Source: Phytophthora colocasiae
Taxonomy: Eukaryota; Oomycota; Peronosporomycetes; Peronosporales; Peronosporaceae
Reading direction: 5' to 3'
DNA: 64,000 nt
Assembly: GCA_018806915.1 (NCBI GenBank)
Contig: JAGKQI010000001.1
Location: forward strand, 1 to 64,000
Made by a program: the position numbers and the translations under genes. The notes under the pieces were generated by a model, which was not told the origin of the DNA, did not search any database, and worked only from the letters and a program-made list of their open reading frames with translations. Positions 32,886-46,072 of the stretch are shown one piece after another (within the stretch, counting starts at the first letter, position 1; each line of letters starts with the position of its first letter).

Positions 32886-35228
32886 CTGACCATGAGGCCC
32901 TTCATAAACTCAAGCATCATCGGAGAATTTGATCCCCGAGCGACATTGAGAAAACGTGTTCACTGGTGGGAACGCTTCGTGAACATGGCATCTCAGGGAG
33001 CGTGGACAAACAAGACCCGCATTCAAGAGCTCAAGCTGAAGCTCCCGGTGTCTGCCAGAGATTGGTTCAACCAGCTTCCGAAGAGCGTTTCACGTGACTG
33101 GAAGGAGTTGTCAGCGGAGTTTCGCAGGCGCTATTGCAAGGCCCGGTCATCATACTCCGAGAGATATTTCACGATGGAAATGAAGAATTCCGAGACTCCG
33201 TTGGACTTCTTCTATCGCCTGAACTCGGCCGCCGGAAAAGCTGAGGTGGACTTCAGGAAATCCTCCAGACGCCTGGAGAAACATGTCCTGAGGTACATCA
33301 CCAAGCTGAAGGACGAGCGTCTGAAGATCGCGTTACAAGGCCGGGAGTTCAGGAGTATCTCGGACCTGGAATATGCTCTGCAACAGGACGAAGATGTCTG
33401 GCGAACTGCTGATCAAGACACTACGACCACCAGACATCGGGATTTCCGAGCGGACAATCTCCCACGCGGACAGTTTAAGCCAAAGCGTATGGGGAAGACT
33501 TACGTCGCCCGAGAAGCAGACTCAAATGACTTGGATGATGAAGACGCTGACGCCCGAACTCAAGAGAAGGACGCCAGAACCTCGACGTCAGAGTATAACC
33601 GAGAAACGTCTGGTGTACTATCTTCGTCTGGTGTACAATCTTCGTCTGGTGTACAAGCTACCTCTCAGGCGCCTGGTGGTGCTGAATGGACTCAGACTCT
33701 AACGAACGAAGTTTATCGGGTCATGGACAACATGGTATGGCGACCGCCGCCCCAGTCTCCCCGAGGATCGTCAGGCCAATATTTCCAGCAAGCACGTCGT
33801 GATAACCCCGACTATTGGAACAAGTTCTGCGAGAAGTGTCGCCGCTCGGGTCATTAAGAAGAGAACTGCTGGAGAGACATTGTCTGTGATCGGTGTCAGG
33901 AGAAAGGTCACCCGAGCAGGATGTGCCGAGTACCGCCGTGTGAGGTTTGCGGAAAGGTGCACTCTGGGAGACCATGCGAAGACATCAAGACTCTGGAATC
34001 CCTCAAGAAACTAGCCCGTCAAGGTACACTGAAGGACTTGCCGGATCACCTACTGGAGAAACTCCTGGGTGACGAGGCTGACTCTGAACTAGCAAGCCCG
34101 TCGGATGGGGATCCGAAACGCGCCGGGCAAGGCAAACCCCCAGAGTTATGTGTTCTAGTGTACGTAGGACCGGAGCTGAAAACGACCCAACCTAAAAATC
34201 AACATTGTATGACCGCTTTAGCTCAAGAATCAGCCATGTCTTCAGAAATTCCGCGTCTGGGAGATAGTTCATCGGACTTTCCGAGAGACTGTTCACCGGA
34301 CATTCCGAGAGACAATGAACCGCCTCCGGACGACACAATCCAGTTTCGTCTGAGAGACGGAGAATGTTATGGCTGGTGGGAGGATCACTACCCTGATCCT
34401 GCAAAGCGTGATGTGGTTATGGTGCATGGCGCTGTCAATGATCATCGGACCAAGATTCTCCTGGACACCGGTGCGACTATCAACATCCTGAGTTACGACT
34501 TTGCGCGTAAGCTCGGACTCAGGCTCAAGTCACACAAGCAAACAAGAGTGTCTGGGATGGGAGGAGTTCCGACGTACATTGGCGCCAGTGCTGAGATCAA
34601 GCTGACTCTCGGACCGAGAGTAGTTTACATTGTTGATGTCTGGGTTGCGAATATCGGCGAAGGTATAAACGTGCTATTGGGAATGGGATTTATGTTCGCT
34701 GCTGGTCTGAGGATCAGCGTCCGTGAGGGACTGGTATCTATGCCAGATGAAGTCGTGGTGATGATGTGCAGCTGGGAGCCTGGTGATCATATCGGCAGGA
34801 ACAGGTCCATCAGACCAAGTGAAGCTGTACTTCTGAGACCTGGTGAAGAATTTGTTGTTCGCATTGACTATGGACCGACGAACCCACAACGAGAAGTCGT
34901 GTGGGCGGGACGTGGAGACCGTTGGGTGACTCAATTGATTTATGCAGCCCGGTCATGGCCTGTGGCGGTGCGCGTGGTGAACATCTCCGACAAGAATACT
35001 TGGGTGAATGAATTTTCTGACGTTGCAAGGATTGTGGAGTATGGATTTTTTCCACGGCATGGTCGCTTTGTACGGCCAGGCTCTGCAGCCTATCGTGACT
35101 GGGAAGTTTTGATCCTGGAGAACACTCCGTCACCAGAGACGAAGAAACGTCTGAAGGCCGAAGCTGACTTGGAGGATCTGATACCTCAACCTCCGTGTGG
35201 ATCACCCGGTATACCCGTGGCCCACTAA
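32886..35228 (+). CDS. Chronos gag core, zinc knuckles and protease, copy 1
   Basis: The gag core starts MRPFINSSIIGEFDPRAT and includes the retrotransposon gag signature (WWERFVNMASQGAW, then SARDWFNQLPK and EFRRRYCKARSSYSERYF). Two CCHC knuckles follow (CEKCRRSGH..., then CDRCQEKGHPSRMC), with a third degenerate one. A TAA at 33856-33858 interrupts the first knuckle where the copy at 57546 has TCA (serine). The frame then changes and runs through a retropepsin with active site LLDTGATINILS (about 34458-34493) and GINVLLGMGF. The frame is lost near 35203 by a small deletion relative to the later copy. Gag packages the RNA; the protease cuts the polyprotein. Confidence 0.85.
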
Positions 35229-35270
35229 GATCTTACAGCGCCCGAGGCTGGACAATGCTCAGTACAGTTC

Positions 35271-37400
35271 GTGAGGCCTACTTCGGTCCCACGAACAAAA
35301 CGAGTTCGTTTCGCTTTGGATGTGGCTACGCAGACAGATGACTGGGTGGATGCCGGAAAAGAGGAGACCCGAGATACCACTGTGGGCACCGGAGGTCTGG
35401 GATTGTCATCAGAGAAAAAGGCTCCGAAAGACTCCGGAACCACGTCTGGAATTCCGAATAACATGGTCGATGATGAAGTCACCCTGAGTGTTTCTGGTGA
35501 ACTGTCCATGGGAGATGAGGATCCGACAGACTGTTCATGGGACATCCCAATCCAGAGTATGCCAGGCATCCCTGTGGAAAAGCTCCGAGCCGAGTACGAG
35601 CGGTGCATGCGAGTCACGAATGAGGAACTGGATCTGGAGCCCGGTATCTATATACGGGAAGGAACAGAGCTGCTTTCTCAATTACGTGACCAACTGGTTA
35701 TGCTACCTGAATTGGAAGACTTGACCCCTGAATGCGACATCGACAAGGCTGACGTCGGAGTACCCGGGAAAATAACGCCGGAGATGGAGAAGAAACTCAG
35801 GGATATCTTGAAGTATCATCGGAAAATCTTTCTGGGAGACGGCAATGCCGCACCTGCCCCGGCAAGGGGCGTGGTCTGTGACTTGGACGTGGGAGACGCT
35901 AAACCCGTTGCCCAACGTCCGAGGTCCGTTGCCCCTCACCTGATGATCAAGGTATACGAACTGCTGAAGAAGCTCCTGGAGACTGGACTCATCGAGTACT
36001 CGACTTCGCCCTGGGCATCACCAATAGTGATTGCTCTCAAGAAGAATGGTGTGGACATACGCATGTGCATCGATTACCGAGTGGTGAATGGTTTTATCCA
36101 GTTGTCGCGTTATCCGTTGCCCCTGATAGACGATCTGTTGATTGGTTTTGAGGCAGCATTGTGGTTTATGAGTCTGGATAGGGCAAGTGTTTTTGGGCTA
36201 TTCGAATGACGGAGCGTGTGATCTCAGCATTCATCTGCCCATTTGGACACTTCCAGTGGGTAAGAATGCCCTTCAGTCTGAAGAACGCGCCCCTGGTATA
36301 CCCAGGCGATGTTGGATAACTGCTTGTGGGGATTTGTGCGATTGTCACCTGAAGAGGAAGCTGAGGTTGACTCCGATGTACTGGAATTCCTGAAGTTGGA
36401 GCCCCAGAACTCTGATGAACATGGTCTGATGTCTGGTGAACAACTTCAGAACTCTGGTGAACACATGCCAGAGGTTCCGGTGCTCACGGACCAAATGACT
36501 GTCTTTCAGAGGAACATCCCAGTCCCGTCCTTCATGGGACCGGTACTCGGTCGAAGTTCCTACATTGACGACATTGCTCATGGGGCGCCCACCTGGGATC
36601 AACTTTGTGAAGACTTAAACGCCTTGCTTTTCAGACTCAGATACTGAAACATTTCTGTGAGCCTGCCCAAGAGCGAGTTTGGGAAGCTGACGATTCCTTA
36701 TCTGTCGCATGAGATCAGTGCTGAAGGACTGAGAGCCACGCCGAAGATCGTCAAGGGAGTAGAAGAATTGCCGTTCCCGTCGACACTCAAGGGAGTACAG
36801 AGTTTCATGGGAAGTCTGAATTATTACAACAAGTTTATCGAAGACTTACCGGTGATCGCTGCTGTGCTCTACGAGTTGTCTGATGAACAGATTCGCGCTG
36901 GTCGAGATTTGGCTCGAGCAAAGGAAGCCTTTGAAATCCTGAAGCGCAAAATTGTCTCGACACCGCTCCTAAGACACCCAGATCGCACCAGACCTTTCGT
37001 TATTATACCTCATGCGAACCCGTGGGCTGCTTCAGCCGTCTTGGGACAGGAGTACGATGGAGTGATACACCCCGTACGGTTCATTGGACGTGTGCTGAAT
37101 GAGGCAGAACTCCGGTATCACATCGCAGAGAAGGAGGTCATCGCGATCCTCAGGGATCTGGAGAACTTTCGGGCTCTGGTAAACACGAGTCCCGTGATCA
37201 CGGTGTACACCAGACATTCGGTTTTGAAGTGGCTCCTGTCATCCAATTCGGCTGATGGCCGGAACGTGAAGTGGGGACTGAAGCCACATTGGAACTTGGA
37301 AATTCGCAGGATCCAGCGAGATGAAGATGGCCTCCCAGCTATACTTGGAGCGGGCATCACACCCCGTGAACACCTCGATGAGGTCTCTGAAAACCTCATC
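35271..37400 (+). pseudogene. Chronos reverse transcriptase and first RNase H, copy 1 (disabled)
   Basis: The RT shows WASPIVIALKKNGVDIRMCID, palm motif SLDRASVF (SLDMASGF in the better copy at 59878), and the catalytic YIDD block SSYIDDIAHG (about 36560-36590). A slip near 36190 removes the frame before FICPFGHFQWVRMPF. A TGA at 36645-36647 replaces a tryptophan (RLRY-stop-NISVSL). The Gypsy-type RNase H follows (HIAEKEVIAILRDLENFRAL, TRHSVLKWLL). It ends at SENLI, where the sequence jumps to a gag 5' segment, the start of the tandem unit. Confidence 0.85.
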
Positions 37401-40362
37401 AGAAAGAAGACGCCCAGCGACTCCCAGGCGCGATGGACACCGGAAACTCAGTGAAAGACGCTCTGAAGATGGTCGAGACGCTCCTCGGAAGCCAGGAAGA
37501 CACAGGAATGTCCCAGATCCTGGTGGAAGCTCCAGTGATTCAAGCTCGGACTCCAGTAATTCGTCTTCTGATGACTTGGACCCTCCGGAGGTTGTTAACC
37601 TGACTTCTGCGTCCCATGGACAAGCTGGAGCGACTTTGCTGACCATGAGGCCCTTCATAAACTCAAGTATCATCGGAGAATTTGATCCCCGAGCGACAAT
37701 ACGAGAACGGGTTCACTGGTGGAAGCGCTTCGTGAACATGGCATCTCAGGGAGCGTGGACGAACAAGACCCGTATACAGGAACTCAAGCTGAAGCTCCCG
37801 GTGTCTGCCAGAGATTGGTTCAACCAGCTCCCGAAGAGTGGTTCCCGTGACTGGAAGGAATTATCATCGGAGTTTCGCAGGCGCTATTGCAAGGCCCGGT
37901 CATCATACTCAGAGAGATACTTCACGCGTGGTGAACATCTCCGACAAGAATACTTGGGTGAATGAATTTTCTGACGTTGCAAGGATTGTGGAGTATGGAT
38001 TTTTTCCACGACATGGTCGCTTTGTACGGCCAGGCTCTGCAGCCTATCGTGACTGGGAAGTTTTGATCCTGGAGAACACTCCGTCACCAGTGACGAAGAG
38101 ACGCCTGAAGGCCGAAGCTGACTTGGAGGATCTGATACCTCAACCTCCGTGTGTGGATCACCCGGTATACCCGTGGCCCACTAAGATCTTACAGCGCCCG
38201 AGGCTGGACAATGCTCGAGTACAGTTCGTGAGGCCTACTTCGGTCCCACGAACAAAACGAGTTCGTTTCGCTTTGGATGTGGCTACGCAGACAGATGACT
38301 GGGTGGATGCCGGAAAAGAGGAGACCCGAGATACCACTGTGGGCACCGGAGGTCTGGGATTGTCATCAGAGAAAAAGGCTCCGAAAGACTCCGGAACCAC
38401 GTCTGGAATTCCGAATAACATGGTCGATGATGAAGTCACCCTGAGTGTTTCTGGTGAACTGTCCATGGGAGATGAGGATCCGACAGACTGTTCATGGGAC
38501 ATCCCAATCCAGAGTATGCCAGGCATCCCTGTGGAAAAGCTCCGAGCCGAGTACGAGCGGTGCATGCGAGTCACGAATGAGGAACTGGATCTGGAGCCCG
38601 GTATCTATATGCAGGAAGGAACAGAGCTGCTTTCTCAATTACGTGACCAACTGGTTATGCTACCTGAATTGGAAGACTTGACTCCTGAATGCGACATCGA
38701 CAAGGCTGACGTCAGGTACCCGGGAAAATAACGCCGGAGATGGAGAAGAAACTCAGGATATCTTGAAGTATCATCGGAAAATCTTTCTGGGAGACGGCAG
38801 TACCGCACCTGCCCCGGCAAGGGGCGTGGTCTGTGACTTGGACGTGGGAGACGCTAAACCCGTTGCCCAACGTCCGAGGTCCGTTGCCCCTCACCTGATG
38901 ATCAAGGTATACGAACTGCTGAAGAAGCTCCTGGAGACTGGACTCATCGAGTACTCGACTTCGCCCTGGGCATCACCAATAGTGATTGCTCTCAAGAAGA
39001 ATGGTGTGGACATACGCATGTGCATCGATTACCGAGTGAGTGAATGGTTTTATCCAGTTGTCGCGTTATCCGTTGCCCCTGATAGACGATCTGTTGATTG
39101 GTTTTGAGGCAGCATTGTGGTTTATGAGTCTGGATAGGGCAAGTGTTTTTTGGGCTATTCGAATGACGGAGCGTGTGATCTCAGCATTCATCTGCCCATT
39201 TGGACACTTCCAGTGGGTAAGAATGCCCTTCGGTCTGAAGAACGCGCCCCTGGTATACCAGGCGATGTTGGATAACTGCTTGTGGGGATTTGTGCGATTG
39301 TCACCTGAAGAGGAAGCTGAGGTTGACTCCGATGTACTGGAATTCCTGGAAGTTGGAGCCCCAGAACTCTGATGAACATGGTCTGATGTCTGGTGAACAA
39401 CTTCAGAACTCTGGTGAACACATGCCAGAGGTTCCGGTGCTCACGGACCAAATGACTGTCTTTCAGAGGAACATCCCAGTCCCGTCCTTCATGGGACCGG
39501 TACTCGGTCGAAGTTCCTACATTGACGACATTGCTCATGGGGCGCCCACCTGGGATCAACTTTGTGAAGACTTAAACGCCTTGCTTTTCAGACTCAGATA
39601 CTGAAACATTTCTGTGAGCCTGCCCAAGAGCGAGTTTGGGAAGCTGACGATTCCTTATCTGTCGCATGAGATCAGTGCTGAAGGACTGAGAGCCACGCCG
39701 AAGATCGTCAAGGGAGTAGAAGAATTGCCGTTCCCGTCGACACTCAAGGGAGTACAGAGTTTCATGGGAAGTCTGAATTATTACAACAAGTTTATCGAAG
39801 ACTTACCGGTGATCGCTGCTGTGCTCTACGAGTTGTCTGATGAACAGATTCTGCGCTGGTCGAGATTTGGCTCGAGCAAAGGGAAGCCTTTGAAATCCTG
39901 GAAGCGCAAGATTGTCTCGACACCGCTCCTAAGACACCCAGATCGCACCAGACCTTTCGTTATTATACCTCCATGCGAACCCGTGGGCTGCTTCAGCCGT
40001 CTTGGGACAGGAGTACGATGGAGTGGATACACCCCGTACGGTTCACTGGACGTGTGCTGAATGAGGCAGAACTCCGGTATCACATCGCAGAGAAGGAGGT
40101 CATCGCGATCCTCAGGGATCTGGGAGAACTTTCGGGCTCTGGTAAACACGAGTCCCGTGATCACGGTGTACACCAGACATTCGGTTTTGAAGTGGCTCCT
40201 GTCATCCATTCGGCTGATGGCCGGAACGTGAAGTGAGGACTGAAGCCACATTGGAACTTGGAAATTCGCAGGATCCAGCGAGATGAAGATGGCCTCCCAG
40301 CTATACTTGGATCGGGCATCACACCCCGTGAACACCTCGATGAGGTCTCTGAAAACCTCATC
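37401..40362 (+). repeat. Tandem chimeric gag-RT unit 1 (2962 bp)
   Basis: Starts with a serine-rich gag leader (KLSERRSEDGRDAPRKPGRH), runs through the gag core to SSYSERYFT, then jumps at about 37927 straight to VVNISDKNTWVNEF, skipping the rest of gag, the knuckles and the protease. It continues through RT and Gypsy RNase H to SENLI. It carries the same SLDRASVF and the same TGA (39602-39604) as copy 1. Many one-base slips are present; it cannot make a functional polyprotein. Confidence 0.9.
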
Positions 40363-43326
40363 AGAAAGAAGACGCCCAGCGACTCCCAGGCGCGATGGAC
40401 ACCGGAAACTCAGTGAAAGACGCTCTGAAGATGGTCGAGACGCTCCTCGGAAGCCAGGAAGACACAGGAATGTCCCAGATCCTGGTGGAAGCTCCAGTGA
40501 TTCAAGCTCGGACTCCAGTAATTCGTCTTCTGATGACTTGGACCCTCCGGAGGTTGTTAACCTGACTTCTGCGTCCCATGGACAAGCTGGAGCGACTTTG
40601 CTGACCATGAGGCCCTTCATAAACTCAAGTATCATCGGAGAATTTGATCCCCGAGCGACAATACGAGAACGGGTTCACTGGTGGAAGCGCTTCGTGAACA
40701 TGGCATCTCAGGGAGCGTGGACGAACAAGACCCGTATACAGGAACTCAAGCTGAAGCTCCCGGTGTCTGCCAGAGATTGGTTCAACCAGCTCCCGAAGAG
40801 TGGTTCCCGTGACTGGAAGGAATTATCATCGGAGTTTCGCAGGCGCTATTGCAAGGCCCGGTCATCATACTCCGAGAGATACTTCACGCGTGGTGAACAT
40901 CTCCGACAAGAATACTTGGGTGAATGAATTTTCTGACGTTGCAAGGATTGTGGAGTATGGATTTTTTCCACGACATGGTCGCTTTGTACGGCCAGGCTCT
41001 GCAGCCTATCGTGACTGGGAAGTTTTGATCCTGGAGAACACTCCGTCACCAGTGACGAAGAGACGCCTGAAGGCCGAAGCTGACTTGGAGGATCTGATAC
41101 CTCAACCTCCGTGTGTGGATCACCCGGTATACCCGTGGCCCACTAAGATCTTACAGCGCCCGAGGCTGGACAATGCTCGAGTACAGTTCGTGAGGCCTAC
41201 TTCGGTCCCACGAACAAAACGAGTTCGTTTCGCTTTGGATGTGGCTACGCAGACAGATGACTGGGTGGATGCCGGAAAAGAGGAGACCCGAGATACCACT
41301 GCTGGGCACCGGAGGTCTGGGATTGTCATCAGAGAAAAGGCTCCGAAAGACTCCGGAACCACGTCTGGAATTCCGAATAACATGGTCGATGATGAAGTCA
41401 CCTGAGTGTTTCTGGTGAACTGTCCATGGGAGATGAGGATCCGACAGACTGTTCATGGGACATCCCAATCCAGAGTATGCCAGGCATCCCTGTGGAAAAG
41501 CTCCGGAAGCCGAAGTGCGAGCGGTGCATGCGAGTCACGAATGAGGAACTGGATCTGGAGCCCGGTATCTATATACGGGAAGGAACAGAGCTGCTTTCTC
41601 AATTACGTGACCAACTGGTTATGCTACCTGAATTGGAAGACTTGACCCCTGAATGCGACATCGACAAGGCTGACGTCGGAGTACCCGGGAAAATAACGCC
41701 GGAGATGGAGAAGAAACTCAGGGATATCTTGAAGTATCATCGGAAAATCTTTCTGGGAGACGGCAATGCCGCACCTGCCCCGGCAAGGGGCGTGGTCTGT
41801 GACTTGGACGTGGGAGACGCTAAACCCGTTGCCCAACGTCCGAGGTCCGTTGCCCCTCACCTGATGATCAAGGTATACGAACTGCTGAAGAAGCTCCTGG
41901 AGACTGGACTCATCGAGTACTCGACTTCGCCCTGGGCATCACCAATAGTGATTGCTCTCAAGAAGAATGGTGTGGACATACGCATGTGCATCGATTACCG
42001 AGTGGTGAATGGTTTTATCCAGTTGTCGCGTTATCCGTTGCCCCTGATAGACTGATCTGTTGATTGGTTTTGAGGCAGCATTGTGGTTTATGAGTCAGGA
42101 TAGGGCAAGTGTTTTTGGGCTATTCGAATGACGGAGCGTGTGATCTCAGCATTCATCTGCCCATTTGGACACTTCAGTGGGTAAGAATGCCCTTCGGTCT
42201 GAAGAACGCGCCCCTGGTATACCAGGCGATGTTGGATAACTGCTTGTGGGGATTTGTGCGATTGTCACCTGAAGAGGAAGCTGAGGTTGACTCCGATGTA
42301 CTGGAATTCCTGGAAGTTGGAGCCCCAGAACTCTGATGAACATGGTCTGATGTCTGGTGAACAACTTCAGAACTCTGATGAACACATGCCAGAGGTTCCG
42401 GTGCTCACGGACCAAATGACTGTCTTTCAGAGGAACATCCCAGTCCTGTCCTTCATGGGACCGGTACTGGTCAGAAGTTCCTATGGCTACTGACGACATT
42501 GCTCATTGGGGCGCCCACCTGGGATCAACTTTGTGAAGACCTAAACGCCTTACTTTTCAGACTCAGATACTGAAACATTTCTGTGAGCCTGCCCAAGAGC
42601 GAGTTTGGGAAACTGACGATTCCTTATCTGTCGCATGAGATCAGTGCTGAAGGACTGAGAGCCACGCCGAAGATCGTCAAGGGAGTAGAAGAATTGCCGT
42701 TCCCGTCGACACTCAAGGGAGTACAGAGTTTCATGGGAAGTCTGAATTATTACAACAAGTTTTATCGAAGACTTACCGGTGATCGCTGCTGTGCTCTACG
42801 AGTTGTCTGGATGAACAGATTCGCGCTGGTCGAGATTTGGCTCGAGCAAAGGAAGCCTTTGAAATCCTGGAAGCGCAAGATTGTCTCGACACCGCTCCTA
42901 AGACACCCAGATCGCACCAGACCTTTCGTTATTATACCTCATGCGAACCCGTGGGCTGCTTCAGCCGTCTTGGGACAGGAGTACGATGGAGTGATACACC
43001 CGTACGGTTCACTGGACGTGTGCTGAATGAGGCAGAACTCGGTATCACATCGCAGAGAAGGAGGTCATCGCGATCCTCAGGGATCTGGAGAACTTTCGGG
43101 CTCTGGTAAACACGAGTCCCGTGATCACGGTGTACACCAGACATTCGGTTTTGAAGTGGCTCCTGACATCCATTCGGCTGATGGCCCGGAACGTGAAGTG
43201 GTGGACTGAAGCCACATTAGAACTTGGAGATTCGCAGGATTCAGCGAGATGAAGATGGTCTCCGGCTATTCTTGGAGCGGGCATCACACCCGTGAACACC
43301 TCGATGAGGTCTCTGAAAACCTCATC
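40363..43326 (+). repeat. Tandem chimeric gag-RT unit 2 (2964 bp)
   Basis: Head-to-tail copy of unit 1, with the same gag-to-RT deletion junction (about 40889) and the same TGA (42571-42573). It differs by scattered substitutions and indels, for example around 41300, 41510 and 42480. At its end the sequence continues normally into the second RNase H instead of jumping to gag. Confidence 0.9.
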
Positions 43327-45815
43327 CCGTCAAGGGGCGAGTCAAAACCTCCAGCGCCCATTAGCGTGGAGATGCTAAAGCTGACTACCGAGGTTGTGTT
43401 CTGAGTTTTGATGGTGCCGCCAAGACATCCACTCGCCTGGGAAGCTGCGGATGTGTACTCTGGGAACTCCTGTGGGAACATCCTGAAACCCAAGGGTTCG
43501 CTCTTAAAGGCGCCACTGTGAACGATTCAGAATACTGCGGTATGATCAATGGACTGAAGTTGGCTGTGGAACGTGGTATCCGAGACTTGGTGGTTGTCGG
43601 AGACTCCCGTATCAGCTATCCAGCAGGCTCAAGTTCTGATTAATTGTAATCAGCCGAACCTGCAGCGGAAATTGACCGAGTTTGAGTCTCTGAAGATCAT
43701 GTTCCAGTCTCTGAAGCTAGTGCACGTGAAGCGTGAGTTCAATCAGGCAGCTGATTATTTGACGTCCAAGACCCTCGTTCTTGGCGAGTCCTGGCAGGTC
43801 CAAGACCCTGACGAACTAACTCATCTGAAACTGGTGTCCAAGATCCCTGAGAAGCTGATGAAACCTCCCGAAGAGATGCCTTCTGAAGCTCCAGACTATG
43901 TTCACCAGACCTCTGGTGAACACGATTGTACACCGGAGATGGATGACCCAGGGCCAGAGTCTGCACCCCTGCCTCATGCTGCCAAGGTGCTTGCTGCCAT
44001 CACTCGTGCACGCAATCATGAAGAAGCAAACCCACCAGATGACGTGGAGGCTCGTGAACCAATGGGCCCATTGGAGTTTCAGGAAGAACGTTGGCGGAGG
44101 ATCAAAGTTCACCAGACTCAAGATGTTCATCTGGCAGAACTCATCAAGTTCCTTAAGGGTGACGTGGGAGATCTACCACGACCCCGGGTAAGGAAGCTTG
44201 CCAGGATTGCCGATGATTTCATCTTGGATTCCAGAGACGTTTTGTACCGCCTCAGCCGTGCCACCAGAGAACGTCCGAGAGACATGGTTGATGAACTCAG
44301 ACTTGGGGTTCCCAGAGACTTGCATGCTGATATGCTGCACTATGCTCATGGGGATTACCAGGGTGCTCACCAGGGAATCAAACGTACGTTCGAGAAGTTG
44401 AGCTCCGAGTTCTACTGGATTGGTATGTACGCTGGATGTGGAAAGGTTCGTATGGACTGTGCTAGTGGCAAGGGGCGCCCCCCGAATCCTGGACCGTCGC
44501 TCGGCAACATCGAGCCCAGTCGACCTTTTGAAGTGGTGTCCATGGATTTCGTGACGCACATGCCAAACTCCGCCAGAGACAACACGTTCCTGTTGCTGTT
44601 CCAAGACATGTTCTCAGGTTATGTGATGTGCAAGCCTATGAGTATAACTACGGCTCAAGATGTCGCTGAGGCCTACGAGGAACGTATCTTCCGGAAATTC
44701 GAGCTAGCTCCTGATACGCCATGATCAGGACCCTCGGTTCATGAGTGAATTGTTCAGGTGTTTCCGGGACCTCCTGGGAAGCAGACAACGAGCGACTCTG
44801 GCGTACCGTCCTCAGGCGAACGGCCAGCAAGAGCGGTCTGTTCAGACGGTCGTGCGCGCCATCAAGGCCTACATCGCCGAAGCTGACCAGAGTGATTGGG
44901 ACGAGCACGCCGAACGCCTGATGTTCGCATTGAACACCTCCTTTGACGCGACCCGTCTGGAAACACCTTTCTTTCTGGTGCACGGATGGGATGCTCATGG
45001 GACTGTGTCCGCGATGCTTGGTCCAAAGCCTTCTGGTGTACAAGAACGCACTGCTTATGAGTGCAACGAGATTACAGCTACGCTCAAGCCTGTGCCGAAG
45101 AACTTCAGAAGAAGGCCAAGCGGGAGCGTTCTGAGGAACAGACCCGAAAGTGGAAGGAGTTGTCAGAACGCCTGAAGTCCGGATTTGCCGTCGGTGATGC
45201 CGTGTGGCTATACATCCCCAAGGTACAAACGGGACTGAGTCGGAAACTCGCACACATGTGGCATGGTCCTTTCCGGATTGAAGAGATGTTGGATGATTTT
45301 CGTGTGAAACTGAAGGTCGAGGACACCGGGTATCGGGTGAACCCTTGGGTTCATATAAGTCGCCGAAACCGAGAGCCTTGTTTCCCAGAAGACCGACTGT
45401 GGAACTTGATGTCCATGAGGATGACGATTTTGATGCAGTGCTGTTACCAGAAGACAGTTGGGAGCCCGACACCGAGAATGATGAATACGAAGTGGAAAAA
45501 ATACTAGACACTCGGTGGAGCAAGCGTACCAGAACCTCCAAGAGACTTCGCGAATACCTGGTCAAGTGGAAGGGGTACGACGAGACAGAGTGGCTACCCT
45601 GGTCAAAGCTGAACTGTGGCGCTTTGCTATATGAGTTCAATCAGAGCGCACGAGCGCGTCCAGGCAATGCAAGCTGGAGACGATCACCCCAGAGTTTAAT
45701 CTCTAAAACTACTCTGAAAACTCTGGTGAAAACCACTGTTCACCAGACGATGTATTTCAGAGATGAGGTGTCTGAGAGACATGTCTTTCGGAAATGTGAT
45801 TTTGGGGATATGTGA
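43327..45815 (+). CDS. Chronos second RNase H, integrase and chromodomain (frame broken)
   Basis: Domains in order. A plant/archaeal-type RNase H (LSFDGAAKTSTRLGSCGCVL, NDSEYCGMINGLKLA, VVVGDSR, VKREFNQAADYL; about 43390-43770). An integrase with zinc-binding HYAHGDYQGAHQG and CASGKG, and core acids in SMDFVTHMP, the DQDP segment (frame lost near 44700) and QQERSVQTVV. A C-terminal SH3-like part (VGDAVWLYIPKVQTGL, KLAHMWHGPFRIEEM). A chromodomain (YEVEKILDTRW...REYLVKWKGYDETEWLPWSKL; about 45480-45620), which directs insertion by reading chromatin marks. Slips occur near 43615, 44450, 44715, 45060 and 45362. The dual RNase H plus chromodomain matches the oomycete 'Chronos' group of Ty3/Gypsy elements as I remember it. 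Confidence 0.85.
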
Positions 45816-45954
45816 CTCCCGAAGATGGTGATTGTTATGTGAATTTGTATGGAGATGATTTTGTGGTTGTGTGTGTATGATGGAAATTTTACGAGTGGGT
45901 TATGATGATGCTATGAGAAGAAGATTACTGAACGACATATGAGGATAGGTTGCT

Positions 45955-46036
45955 GGGGAACTATATTCGGAATTGTTACTACGCTACGATATGCAGACAA
46001 CTAAGTTGTTCTGGAAGAAGAAGTGTAGTTCCCCGG
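45955..46036. terminator. Conserved hairpin between convergent pol and antisense gene
   Basis: GGGGAACTA (45955-45964) and TAGTTCCCCGG (46026-46036) can pair across a loop of about 62 bases. The same arms occur perfectly paired (11 bp) at 63783-63793 and 63856-63866. Its place between two converging genes suggests transcript ending or 3' processing; this is inference. Confidence 0.35.
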
Positions 46037-46072
46037 AAATGTCGTGAAGAGTACACCAGACTTCTGGCGTAC

